Shown: positions 43,901 through 53,859 of the stretch, one piece after another
How the letters are laid out: each line of letters opens with the position of its first letter
How positions within the stretch are numbered: position 1 is the first letter of the stretch
NCBI RefSeq assembly: GCF_003086295.3
Contig: NC_092040.1
Span: forward strand, 62,723,559 to 62,787,558
DNA: 64,000 nucleotides
Source: Arachis hypogaea
Lineage: Eukaryota; Streptophyta; Magnoliopsida; Fabales; Fabaceae
Direction: 5' to 3'
The notes under the pieces: generated by a model
Told to the model about the DNA's origin: nothing
Database searches by the model: none
The model's input: only the letters and a program-made list of their open reading frames with translations
Program-made: the position numbers and the translations under genes

Positions 43901-44981
43901 GAGCTCATTACCTGCACTAGGGCTAGACATGCATCATACTTGGTTGTGCATTTTCTCTATTATGATTGTTGCATGAATGTATGCTTTCTCTGTTTGTATT
44001 CTATTCTCTGTGTTTGTGTCTGTGTTTTACTTTCTTGTATTCTTCTGTTTGTGATCTTTTTCTGTTTTCTTTATCTTCTCTATTTATCTGTCTTCTGTTT
44101 ACTACTTCTCTATATTCTGCTATTAGTCTGCTAAACAACACAAAAATTAATGAACGTAACTAATAACCCCGACCCTACTAAGAACTCCCCAGTTCTTACC
44201 CCTTCTCTCTCCCTTTCCCCTTCAGATGGAAGTAAGAGTACCTTACCGTAGTTCGCTGATGATGGTTCTGCAAAGAGGATTCTGAGTCTAGGGTGAATCT
44301 CGTTCTCTGATTATGTGTATATACTGTGAAACCAGCCAACGTCTGCACCCCGTTCGAATGCGCACTTTAACCTAAATCCTGTGTACGAGATTCCTATTGT
44401 GTGGCTACTTCATGAGGTACCAGAGAGGCATCCTGCGGAAAGGTCTGATCGTGTAGAGGAGTAGCAGATGATGTTCTATCTTTTGATGACGTTTCACCTG
44501 ACTTGAGTTTTGAAGACTTAGACCGTACTTTCCCTCGCTTTAGTAATTTAGAGGGACTAGGTGAGTATAGAGTCTAGGCTAGCCTAGGTGCCAGCTTAGG
44601 GACCTCTTGAATAGGTCAGGACCTGGGATGTTGTATGTATATATATGTATATAGTTATTATCTAGCTATATCTAGGGGTGTTCTAACTAAAAGTCTATAC
44701 TTAAATAAAAGTTGGATCACTGAATGTTGTTGACTACTTGTGATGTATTTATGTGTGGTTGTTTATAACCGTTCTATCTGTTATCAGTTGTGAATTGATT
44801 ATGTATGATTCCATCTATTAACCCAGATGTTTTCAAACAAAAAAAAATACCCCGCAAATTAACTACGTTTTTAACAACGAATCAGGCTCATATGATAAAT
44901 AATAGATAATAATTAGGAAGACAAATTGGTAGCGCTCAGTTTTCGGTATGATCTAGACATATTGAAAATTGGGTCCTTACA
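40929..44981 (+). repeat. Element F 3' LTR
   Basis: 4053 bp, about 99% identical to 33958-38011, followed by ACGAG and the resumed integrase of C. The apparent integrase ORF start at 44926 lies in this LTR and is artificial. Confidence 0.92.
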
Positions 44982-44986
44982 ACGAG

Positions 44987-45720
44987 CAATCGTGAGCGAT
45001 CAAGGCACCCATTTTTGTAACAGGAGACTAACAGGATTAATGAAGAAGCATGGGATAATTCATAAGGTTGCAACAGCATACCATCCTCAGAACAATGGAC
45101 AAGCCGAGGTGTCAAACAGAGAGATAAAGCGTATCTTACAGAAGATAGTCAAGCCTCATAGAAAAGACTGGAGCACGAGGCTACAAGATGCACTATGGGC
45201 ATATAGGACAGCATATAAAACACCCATTGGGATGAGTCCTTTCTGCTTAGTTTATGGAAAAGCTTGTCATCTCCCAGTTAAAGTAGAGCACAGAGCCTTT
45301 TGGGCAGTCAAGGAGTGCAACATGGGAATTGAGAAAGCCGGAGCTGAAAGGAAGTTGCAACTGCAAGAACTGGAGAGCCTTCGCCTAGAAGCTTATGAGA
45401 ACTCAAGAATATACAAGGAGAAGAAGAAGGCTGTACATGATCAGCACATCAAGAGAAAAGAGTTCCAACCTGGGGATTTAGTCCTCCTTTACAAATCTTG
45501 ACTGAGGCTCATGCTAGGCAAGTTGAGATCAAGATGGAAAGGTCCATACAGAGTAGAGAAGGCCGAACCATACGGAGTTTATCACCCAAGCCATCTTTTA
45601 AGCTCTGAACTTATCAAAGTTAATGGACAACGTCTGAAGCTGTACCATGGCGAAAAGATGCAGAAAAACAAGGATCCTGAGATCTTCCTCTTGGAAGATC
45701 CCCACATAGCAGAAGATTGA
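44987..45720 (+). pseudogene. Element C integrase, C-terminal part
   Basis: It resumes with [11 protein letters not shown] (second catalytic Asp) and [20 protein letters not shown] (third catalytic residue, Glu). The zinc and first Asp parts are before F at 33585-33957. One TGA at 45499-45501 (Arg expected from CGA) interrupts an otherwise continuous frame that ends with KWKGPY-like RSRWKGPYRVEKAEPYG and the stop at 45718-45720. It has no chromodomain, consistent with the Athila type. Removing F and one ACGAG restores the frame at [13 protein letters not shown]. Confidence 0.88.
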
Positions 45721-45748
45721 GCTAGTGGAGCGTCCAACTTATAGACGT

Positions 45749-45781
45749 TAAAGCAAAGTGCTAGGTGGGAGATGACCCACC
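45749..45781 (+). other. Hairpin after pol stop (element C)
   Basis: TTAAAGCAAAGTGCTA is followed by GGTGGG-AGATGA-CCCACC. It aligns with the A/B/E block TTAAAGAAGCGCTT plus GTTGGG-AGGCAA-CCCAAT, with paired changes in the stem. It lies 29 bases after the stop. Confidence 0.62.
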
Positions 45782-45892
45782 ATGGTATGATCGTTCTTTT
45801 CTTTATTTTTAGTTTTTCCTATTCAATAACTCTTCCCTTTATCAGTACTTTCGTGCATCTGCATTTACACACTTTTAATTTAAAAAAATTCC

Positions 45893-46432
45893 AGGCGACG
45901 CGACCGTATCAGCGACGCGTCCGCGTCGAAAGGAGAGGGGAGAAAATAAAAATGAACAGAGAGTCATGCTGGAGCATGGCTGGAGGCATGCTAGTGGCAC
46001 AAATCGTCCCACGCTACCGCGTCGCTGACGCGTCCACGTCACATGGGAATAATGGCCTCCCACGCGACCGCGTGCCCCACGCGGCCGCGTGCCTTGATTT
46101 TTGACGTAAAAAGGGTGCACAACGAATTATTGTGCGAGAGTGGTGCTGGATTGGTGCTGGATGCACAATCCCTATCACGCTACCGCGTCGCTGACGCATC
46201 TGCGTCATTCCTTTCTGAAGCCCACTCACGCGATCGCATGCCCTACGCGATCACGTCACCCCAATTTTGACAAATATATAAATTCGAACAGAGAGTTGTG
46301 CAGGCGCGAAGCTGCAGTTGCGCCAGAACATTAACATGGGTCATGCGACCGCGTGACCGACGTGACCGCGTCAACTGAATTAAAGCGCAATCACGCGAAC
46401 ACGTGCCCCACGCGGCCGCGTCACTTGCGCCG
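45893..46432 (+). repeat. GC-rich repeat spacer with ACGCGNCCGCGT-type motifs (element C)
   Basis: Many copies of ACGCGACCGCGT, GACGCGTCCGCGTC, CACGCGGCCGCGT and decayed forms occur here, often in pairs about 20 nt apart. They stand out from the surrounding A/T-rich DNA. A second cluster is in C's LTR (50148-50345). Both correspond in position to the GGCGTT arrays of A/B/E. ORFs across it (such as 45772-46104 and 46014-46229) are by-products. The stretch 46433-47190 is T/C-rich untranslated sequence. Confidence 0.85.
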
Positions 46433-47184
46433 CACAGCTCAACCCAAATTGCCAAAATATCTTATCTTTCTCTTCTCCAAATCCTAAATTTTCTTTTCCC
46501 TCCTTATTTCTTCCTTCTCCCTTATTCCTTCTTCCCTCCTTCTCACTTTCTACTTTCTCTCTCTCTTCCCACCATTATCAAGGTTTTTCTTCTCTTCTTC
46601 CCTCTTAACTTTTCTATTCTTCTTCTTTATTTATGTTTTCTTCTTCCTTCCTCTTTCTTTTTAATTTCTTTGCATATGTTTTCTTTTTCTTTCTTTTCCC
46701 TTTTTATTGGTGTTGGAATTTATTTGGTCATTATGGATTGTTTCATAATTGTTTGGCAATTATATTTTTTAAAGGGGTTGCTTGCATGTTCAATTTATTA
46801 TTTTCATTGGATTATTTACCATGCATGTTATGTGTTTGTGAAAAAGCCCGTATGACATTATGCACTTTTCTACATTATCATATCCTACTATTCAATGCAT
46901 GCTTTTCACAAATTCCCCTTACTATTTTATTAATTGCATTTAATTTCCAATACAAACGTGAGAGTTTGTTACGAAGTGATGCTTGATCTATGCTACTCAT
47001 GCCCTTGCCGGCATGTCAATAAACATCTTGCATCTACTTCCCTATCGTGCACTTATTCTATTCCCTTTCTTGATCTTTTCACATATTGTCATGACCATGT
47101 GTGTATTTCATTCATCTTTACCGTGCACTGATTATCACTCACTCACTCCCCTTTCTTGCTTTATCGCTTTAGATTTAACTTACT

Positions 47185-47203
47185 TTCTCTTCCCTTTTTC
47201 AGA
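47185..47203 (+). promoter_or_regulatory. Candidate 3' splice site before the env-position ORF (element C)
   Basis: A pyrimidine tract ending TTCCCTTTTTCAG is followed at once by AATGGCC, with the ORF start at 47204. This is a strong plant acceptor context and would suit expression from a spliced subgenomic RNA, as for retroviral env genes. The donor cannot be chosen from sequence alone. Confidence 0.45.
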
Positions 47204-48448
47204 ATGGCCACCAAAAAAGGCAAAGAGAAAGCTACCCCTAAACCCACCGCAAGGAAAGGAACGAAGAGATCATTAGTGGCAGAGCCTTCTTCAACTACAG
47301 TCAAGCCCTCAACAAAAAGAATTAAAAGGATTATCAAGGTTGATGAAAAGGAAAGAGCCTTCCCAGCAAAGGACACTGCACGATTCCCAAATCGCTACTG
47401 TGAGAAGATGTTTCTTATTCTGGCAGCTCAAAATTACAACAATGAACACCTTCTTATCCTTCTGCCTCGTATTGCTGAATTTGTTAAGCCACAAATTGCA
47501 CAAAGACATTGGGGATTCTTACAGAGACAGCCACGACAGGTTAATCTTTCTTGGGTTGTTGAATTCTACTCCAACTTCCACCTGACGACTCTGCAGTCCG
47601 TTTATTTACGCCAGAAGCAAGTCCCTATTACAGAAGAGGCCATTCAGCAAGCCTTAGATCTCCCCCCTGCTCCAGAAGGATTGGACACTTTTCAGAAAGT
47701 CGCGATCAAGCGCCAGGCATACACCTTTGACTGGGACACTGTTCTCAGAGTTATCGCTCGACCTGGCAGTAAATGGATCTTCGGATATCATCGTTCCCGT
47801 CCTAAGGGAATCTCGGCTTCCGCACTCACCTTAGAGGCTCACGTATGGGCACAGATTATGTCCCATTTCGTCTTCCCGAGTACTCATGAGTCCTCCTTCA
47901 CGGAAGACATAGCCGTTCTACTATGCTGCATCCTCACTGACCAGCCTCTTAATTTACCAAGACATATCCGAAATGCTATGGAACATGTGTAGATCGCGGG
48001 CAACCTACCTTTCCCCGCATTGGTCTCTGATCTTATCTCAGTAGCCGGAGTATCCTACAGAGCTGGAGACACCAAACCCATTCTTCCACGGGATGATCAG
48101 TATGTCCCTAACGGGAGATATCTCAGGCCACAACTTGCCACTACCAGCCAGTCCATAGAGGATGCTGCAGCTCCTCCACCATCTACTAGTCAGCTGCTGC
48201 ACCAAATGCTGAAGCGATTGGACCAACAAGAAAAGAAAGCAAAGCTCCGAGAGCACCGCAACCACCGCCGTTTCAAATACCTCAAGGAGCTACTTACAGG
48301 CAATCACCAACCCAATGACGATCCAGGCACTCCGGACTCCACTTCTTTCACCAGCACAGGGAGCCACGATGGTCCCGACTGTGGAGACACTGCCACCAGC
48401 CCACCACTGTTTCTGACAGATGGCACCGAGGACGGTGCAAATCCTTAA
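47204..48448 (+). pseudogene. Element C env-position ORF, putative plant transposon protein type
   Basis: A 414-codon frame from the ATG at 47204 with one TAG (47990-47992). The N-terminus is lysine-rich (MATKKGKEKATPKPTARKG) with STKRIKRIIKV, nuclear-signal-like. The central motifs HWGFLQRQP, VVEFYSNF, VPITEEAIQQALDLP and WDTVLRVIARPGSKW match the family seen in A and B: basic N-terminus, W...L, EFY.N, then a residue pair before LP. The C-terminus has a charged helix (LDQQEKKAKLREHRNHRRFKYLKELL) and a Ser/Thr/Asp-rich tail. There is no signal peptide or membrane span. I choose 47204 rather than an upstream in-frame start because of the splice-acceptor context. Function unknown. Confidence 0.8.
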
Positions 48449-48460
48449 GTGTGGGGAGGT
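48444..48460 (+). other. Second primer-like purine motif (element C)
   Basis: CTTAAGTGTGGGGAGGT overlaps the stop of the env-position ORF and closely repeats the true primer site at 49838-49853 (TTTAAGTATGGGGAGG). It may be an internal plus-strand priming site or a fossil duplication. Confidence 0.55.
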
Positions 48461-49709
48461 CGGTCAGTACCTGACTTCCGGAGGTAATTTCTCTTCCCTA
48501 GCACCAATAAATTAGGATATTTTAGTTAGATATTCTTTCTTTTATAGAATAGGATAAATTGCATAGTAATAGGTTAGTTGCATGCATGTTCTACTTGATT
48601 GAAAAGACAATAAGTTTCTTCTAAGACTCTATCTTTGGAACAAAATTTTCACTAATTTTAATTAATTTTTTTTTATGATAAATCTGCTTGAAGTTGTATT
48701 TAGAACATGATTTTTGAGCTAAAGAACACACAACCTGTGAATATTTGAGCCTTTATGCATGGTTACATTATTTAACCATAATTATTTTATTCTTGTGTGT
48801 TTACTTCTCTATGATTGTAATCTATATTTTGTTTCATCCTATGTGTCCAATATTTATTATGTTTGTATGCTTGCATATGATTGAGGCCATTATTTGTTTA
48901 AACTCACTTATCCAAATTAAGCCTACCCTTTTCAATTACCTTTGTTAACCACTTTGAGCCTTTAAATCCCATTTGTTCTATATTTTACCACATTACTAGC
49001 CTTAAGCGGAAAAACAATTGTATATCCCAAATTGAATCTTTGGTTAGCTTAAGATAGAATTGTGTATGCTAGTTAAGTATGGAAAATTGTGGGAACAAAA
49101 GTTATTAAGGGAATGTGTCATGATAATACAATGGGAATTTGGATACCTACTCATGTGAAACTATAAGAATTAAAAATCCATGTGCATTGATAAGCTATGT
49201 TTATTTTTATGTCTATATTAAAAAAATTTTTGATTCATGAGTATGGAATGTAAAAGGGAATTCTGGGTAGCTAGGTAAGAATTCTAAAGTTATATAAAAT
49301 ATATAGGTTGGGTTAAAGCTTGAGTTAATTAAAGATTCAATTTATAAGCTCACTTAACCATATATATATCCCTACCCTTACCTTGGCCCCATTACAACCT
49401 TGAAAAGACCTCATGATGTTTGCATTGGTATATTAACTGTTGTTGATTGGTTAGGAGAAGAACAAAAGTTTGAGAGCATGATTAGAGAAGGATAGAGTGA
49501 TTACCCTATACACTAGAGAGATTAGAGCGTACATACATCATCAGTGAGGGTTCAATGCTTGAATTTCCATGTTCCCTGCTTTCATGAGCTATCTTCTTGC
49601 ACTTTTATCTGTCTTACTGTATAATGATAGAATTAGTGGAATTTGATTTGTAATTGTTTTGAAGAGCTTATTTACTTTTGATCAAGTGGGCAAGAATCAT
49701 ATAGTTGCA

Positions 49710-49755
<46 letters not shown>

Positions 49756-49837
49756 TTGCATTGCATTGCATGAGTTTCTACATGTTCATACTTATTTATC
49801 TTATCTCCTTTAGTTAAGCATGAGGACATGCTAATGT
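48461..49837 (+). other. Element C 3' untranslated tail
   Basis: A/T-rich, with no supported ORF (the 67-codon ORF at 48745 is hydrophobic and random-like). It contains an (AT)n microsatellite at 49713-49753, about 20 repeats. Confidence 0.7.
49713..49753 (+). repeat. (AT)n microsatellite
   Basis: About 20 uninterrupted AT dinucleotides in the tail of element C; likely length-polymorphic. Confidence 0.95.
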
Positions 49838-49853
49838 TTAAGTATGGGGAGGT
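49838..49853 (+). other. Polypurine tract of element C
   Basis: TTTAAGTATGGGGAGG plus T lies directly before TGATAAACAAC of the 3' LTR. The GGGGAGG core is purine-rich as expected for plus-strand priming. Confidence 0.8.
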
Positions 49854-51262
49854 TGATAAACAACTATTTTATGGTTTATATTGTGTTTAATTGTGTGGTT
49901 TTATCATGATCATTACCCACTTATTCATTAATTTAGCATGCATTTATATTTCCTTCCTGAAATTATTACATGATTGAAAACTACTTCCTAGTGACTTTTA
50001 ATTATGCATTTTAATTCTCCTTTATTCCATTCGATGCCGTAATCTGTGTGTTAAGTGTTTCAGGCTTTATAGGGCATGAATGAGTTGGACATTGAAAAGG
50101 AAGCTAGCAAAAATGGAAGGAATACGAGAAATTGAGGAGATAACCAGCGAGAAGTGTCGCGGCCGCATGGCTCACACGTTCGCACGAAAGAGGAGAAATC
50201 ACAGTGACGCAGCCGCATGGCTCACGTGACTACGCAGATTGGAAAAGCACAAGTGACGCGGAAGCGTGGACGACGCGAACGTGTGGCAGGAAAAAAACGC
50301 GAATGACGCGTCCGCATGGATGACGCGATCGCATGACGTGCGCGATCTGCATAATCTGCAGAATCGCTGGGGGCAATTTTGGACCCTATTTTGACCCAAT
50401 TTTTGGCCCAGAATAGCAGACTAGAGCCAGAGAACATACAGAAACCAGGGACAACAATTCATTCTACACAGTTTTAGTTTTAGATCTAGTTTTTACTCCT
50501 CCTCTAGGTTTTTCTCTCTACACATTCATAGTTCTTAGGATTTTATTTTTCTACCACTTTTTGCATTGGGATACTGAGAAGAGTTATTACCTCATCAAGA
50601 CTTCGTCATTCTAGTTCGTTTTCTTTACTTGGCTTTACTCTTCCATGTCCTTTGCTTTGTTTAATTTTACCATTGGAATATTTTTAGGATTATTTAATAC
50701 AAGGATTACTTTTATTTTTAATTGATTATTTTGATTTTTATTTACAATGTCTTTCTTTAATTCCTTTTCATATGTTATGAATTTTACATTCACAATGAGC
50801 GAATAGTTCCCTAACTTGATGGGGAGTTGATTGAAAGGAGCCCTTGAGTTGGAAGGCTTAAAAGAAATATTGTAATTAGGTTTATTGTTGGATTGCCCTC
50901 TAGTCACTAACACCAATCCCTTTTAATTAAGTGGGTTGCAACTTGTGAACAGACGTAGCTTTCCAACTTGTTTGACTTTCCCTTACCTAGTAAGAGATAA
51001 CTAAACAGGATAACCTTTAAATTCTCCAATTTAAATTCCTGTTTACTCAACTCAAACCTTTTTGAAAATATCTGATTAATAAAATAGCACACTTTTTTTC
51101 AACTCGTTGGGAGACGACCTGGGATTCATACTCCCAGTATTTTAATTTTAAGTTGCTGTGACACCTTTCTAAATTGATAAGTGGATTTCTGGCGAGTTAA
51201 GAACCATACTTGCAACGTATATGTTTTAATAATTTTTAATTCGCCAATTTCTACTCGCATCA
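49854..51262 (+). repeat. Element C 3' LTR
   Basis: TGATAAACAACTATTTTATG...CTCGCATCA, 1409 bp. U3 holds the GC-rich ACGCG/CGCGT cluster (50148-50345). The 3' part matches 17053-17538 except for about 75 missing bases near 51018. It is followed by TTCAC, the predicted target duplication in H. Confidence 0.9.
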
Positions 51263-52284
51263 TTCACCTCTACCATTGTAGAGTTCTCAGGATCATAAGC
51301 TTCTTCTTCAGAAGATGCTTCTTTAGTACTATTGGATGCAGCTTACAATCCATTCAGACTCTAAGAAATCATATTGACTTGCTGAGTTAACATTTTGTTC
51401 TGAGTCAATATGGCATTCAGAGCATCAACTTCAAGAACTCCCTTCTTCTGAGACGTCCCATTATGCACAGGATTCCTCTCAGAGGTGTACATGAACTGGT
51501 TATTTGCAACCATTTCAATGAGTTCCTGAGCTTCTACAGGCGTTTTCTTCAGGTGAATAGATCCACCTGTAGAACGGTCCAATGACATTTTAGACAATTC
51601 AGACAGACCATCATAGAATATATCCAGGATGCTCTATTCTAAAAGCATGTCAAAAGGACACTTTTTGGTTAGTTGCTTGTATCTTTCCCAAGCTTCATAG
51701 AGGGACTCACCATCTTTCTGCCTGAAGGTTTGAACATCCACTCTAAGCTTGCTCAGCTTTTGAGGAGGAAAGAATTTGGCTAAGAAAGTCGTGACCAGCT
51801 TATCCTAAGAGTTCAGGCTATCTCTAGGTTGAGAGTCCAACCATATTCTAGCTTTGTCTCTTACAGCAAAAGGGAAAAGCATAAGCTTGTAGACCTTGGG
51901 ATCAACTCTATTGGTCTTAACAGTATCACAAATCTGCAAGAATTCAGTTAAGAACTGATAAGGATCTTCTGATGGAAGTCCATAAAACTTGCAATTCTGT
52001 TGCATTAGAGAAACTAATTGAGGCTTTAGCTCAAAATTGTTTGCTCCATTGGCAGGGATTGAGATGCTTCTTCCATGGAAGTTGGAAGTTGGTGTAGTGT
52101 AGTCACCAAGCATCTTCCGTGCATTGTTATTGTTGTTGGGTTCTGCCATTACTTCTTTTTTGAGATTCTCTAAAAGGTTTTCTCTAGATTGTTGTGCTTT
52201 AGCTTCTCTTAGCTTCTTCTTCAGAGTCCTTTCAGGTTCAGGGTCAGCTTCAACAAGAATGTTCTTGTCTTTGCTCCTGCTCAT
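51263..52284 (-). pseudogene. Element H gag, 3'-truncated by element C
   Basis: Minus strand from the ATG at 52284 (MSRSKDKNILVEADPEPE), the same start as B gag (MSRSKNKSILVEADPQPE). The frame is maintained, with stops at the end of the 51805-52284 stretch (TAG where B has Trp), near 51636 (TAG for Trp) and near 51360. It ends at the C junction in the motif EEAYDPENSTMVEVN. The gag core FPPQKLSKLRVD is present. The Trp-to-TAG changes are G-to-A on the coding strand. Confidence 0.82.
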
Positions 52285-53835
52285 ATGAAAAAGAAGAGAA
52301 CAGAAAAGGAGAGGAATCCTCTATGTCACAGTATAGAGATTCCTTAAGGTGTTAGAGGAAAATAAGAATAGAAGGATGAGGTAGATAGAGAAGAATTCGA
52401 ACACATAAAGAGGGAGAGAGTCTGAATTGCTAGTAGAGGAGAAGTGTTAGTGATTAAATAGAAAGCGATGAGAGGGAGGTAATTTTTGAAAATTAAATCA
52501 AAGTTTAAAATAATTAGTTAATTAAAAAGAATTTTGAAAAATGGTTAATGGTTTTTGAAAATCAAAGGTGAAAAAGTGGTTACGTGGTTTTGAAAAAGAT
52601 AAGAAATAATAAATTTGAAAAGGTAAGAAGTTAGAAAGAGATTTTGAAATTATAATTTAAAAGGATATGATTTGAAAAAGATATGGTTTAAAAAGATATG
52701 ATTGACAAACAATTTGAAAAGATTTGATTTTTAAAATTGATGACTTGATTATCAAGAAATTTAAAAGATATGATTCTAAAATTCAAATATTGAATCTTTC
52801 TTAACAAGGAAGTAACAAACTTGAAATTTTTGAATCAAGATTTTTGAAAATAGTGAAAGAAAAATGAGAAAGATTTCCTTTTTTAAAATAAGAGATATGA
52901 TTGATAATAGAGAATATGAAAAAGATAATATTTTGAAAAATTAGTTTTAAAACTTGAAAAATTGAAAAAGATTTGAATTGAAAACAAAATTACCTACTTG
53001 GTGTTCTCCTAGCGTTAAACGCCCAGAATGGTATCCATTCTGGCGTTTAATGCCCAAATCACTACCTTTTTGGGCGTTTAATGCCAGATTTCCATCCTCA
53101 CTGGGCGTTTTGAACGCCCACCTTTTTTTCTATGATTCCTCTGCTGAATGTCCTGAATCTTCAATTCTCTGTATTATTGACTTAAAAAGATATATTTTTG
53201 AATTTTTTTGAAATTTCTTTTTATGAGAGAGAAAAATAACAAAATGGAATTAAACATGAAAAACTAAGATCAAAACAAGGAATGCATGCAAGAACACTTT
53301 AAAAGTCAAGATGAACATCAAGAACACTGTGAAGATCATGATGAATATCAAGAACGTATTTTTGAAAATTTTTAAGAAAAGAAATACATGCAAGACACCA
53401 AACTTAGAAATTTTCATACTAGAGACACTAACAATTTTGAAAATGCATATGAGAAACAACAAAAGACACAAAACAAGAGAATTTAAAGATCAGACAAAGA
53501 AAATCATCAAGAACAAGTTGAAGATAAATGAAGAACACAAGAACATACTTTCAAAAAATGCAAGAAGACTAAAGATATACAATTGACACTAAACTTAAAT
53601 ATTGACACTAGACTCAAACAGGAAACACAAAAATATTTTTTTTTTTGATTTTATGATTTTATAAAAAAAATTTGTAATTTTTCGAAAAGAATTTTTGGAA
53701 AAACAAAAAAGAAGAGAAAACTTTTTTTGGAAATATTTTTGAAAACATTTCGAAAATAAAATAAAGGTTGAAACAAGAAGAAAAATACCTAATCTGAGCA
53801 ACAAGATAAACCGTCAGTTGTCCAAACTCGAACAA
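52285..53835 (-). other. Element H leader with palindrome array (53010-53120)
   Basis: A/T-rich leader with AAAAAGATATGATT-like repeats. Palindromes start near 53010, 53041, 53072 and 53103, at an exact 31-nt period. The CACCAAACTTAGAA motif occurs near 53397. ORFs here (52978, 53311 and others) are low-complexity. Confidence 0.75.
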
Positions 53836-53853
53836 TCCCTAGCAACGGCACCA
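53836..53853 (-). other. Decayed primer binding site (element H)
   Basis: The plus strand reads TCCCTAGCAACGGCACCA. It differs from the perfect site by two changes (C-to-T/G-to-A type), consistent with age. Confidence 0.8.
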
Positions 53854-53859
53854 AAAACT

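Larger units (their letters stand above)
33958..44981 (+). mobile_element. Element F: chromovirus-like LTR retrotransposon with 4-kb LTRs and a deleted core
   Basis: It is 11,024 bp, flanked by ACGAG (33953-33957 and 44982-44986) within the integrase of C. The LTRs are 4054 and 4053 bp, begin TGTAACAACCC and end TTACA. The primer site TGGTATCAGAGC matches initiator tRNA-Met, and a purine tract AGGAGGGTAGAA precedes the 3' LTR. These are features of the Tekay/Del type of chromovirus. The internal region is only 2.9 kb: gag, protease, the start of RT, a sliver of the integrase N-terminus, the end of integrase and a chromodomain-like tail. I counted about 33 substitutions and one A-run indel between the LTRs, about 0.8%, which makes it young. 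Confidence 0.92.
17053..51262 (+). mobile_element. Element C: Athila-like LTR retrotransposon with env-position ORF, host of A, a solo LTR, E and F
   Basis: After subtracting insertions, about 11.7 kb of C is in the window; the start of its 5' LTR is upstream. Order: LTR remainder, tRNA-Asp primer site, gag with CCHC knuckle, protease, RT, RNase H, integrase, GC-rich repeat spacer, env-position ORF, tail with purine-rich primer site, 3' LTR. The reading frame crosses each insertion cleanly once the inserted DNA and one target duplication are removed (AGATG for the solo LTR, TCTGT for E, ACGAG for F). C interrupts the gag of element H at 51262/51263. LTR remnants differ at roughly 19 of 410 aligned sites, so C is older than B and F. 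Confidence 0.9.

Noticed and set aside
44926..45000. Integrase ORF starting at 44926
   Set aside because: The first 61 bases are the end of F's LTR and the target duplication; the genuine integrase continues from 33957.
46014..46270. Small ORFs across the GC-rich spacer of C
   Set aside because: They are open in several frames on both strands only because the ACGCG repeats contain few stop codons.
47204..48448. Retroviral envelope protein
   Set aside because: No signal peptide, membrane span or cleavage site is visible; only the position after pol is env-like.
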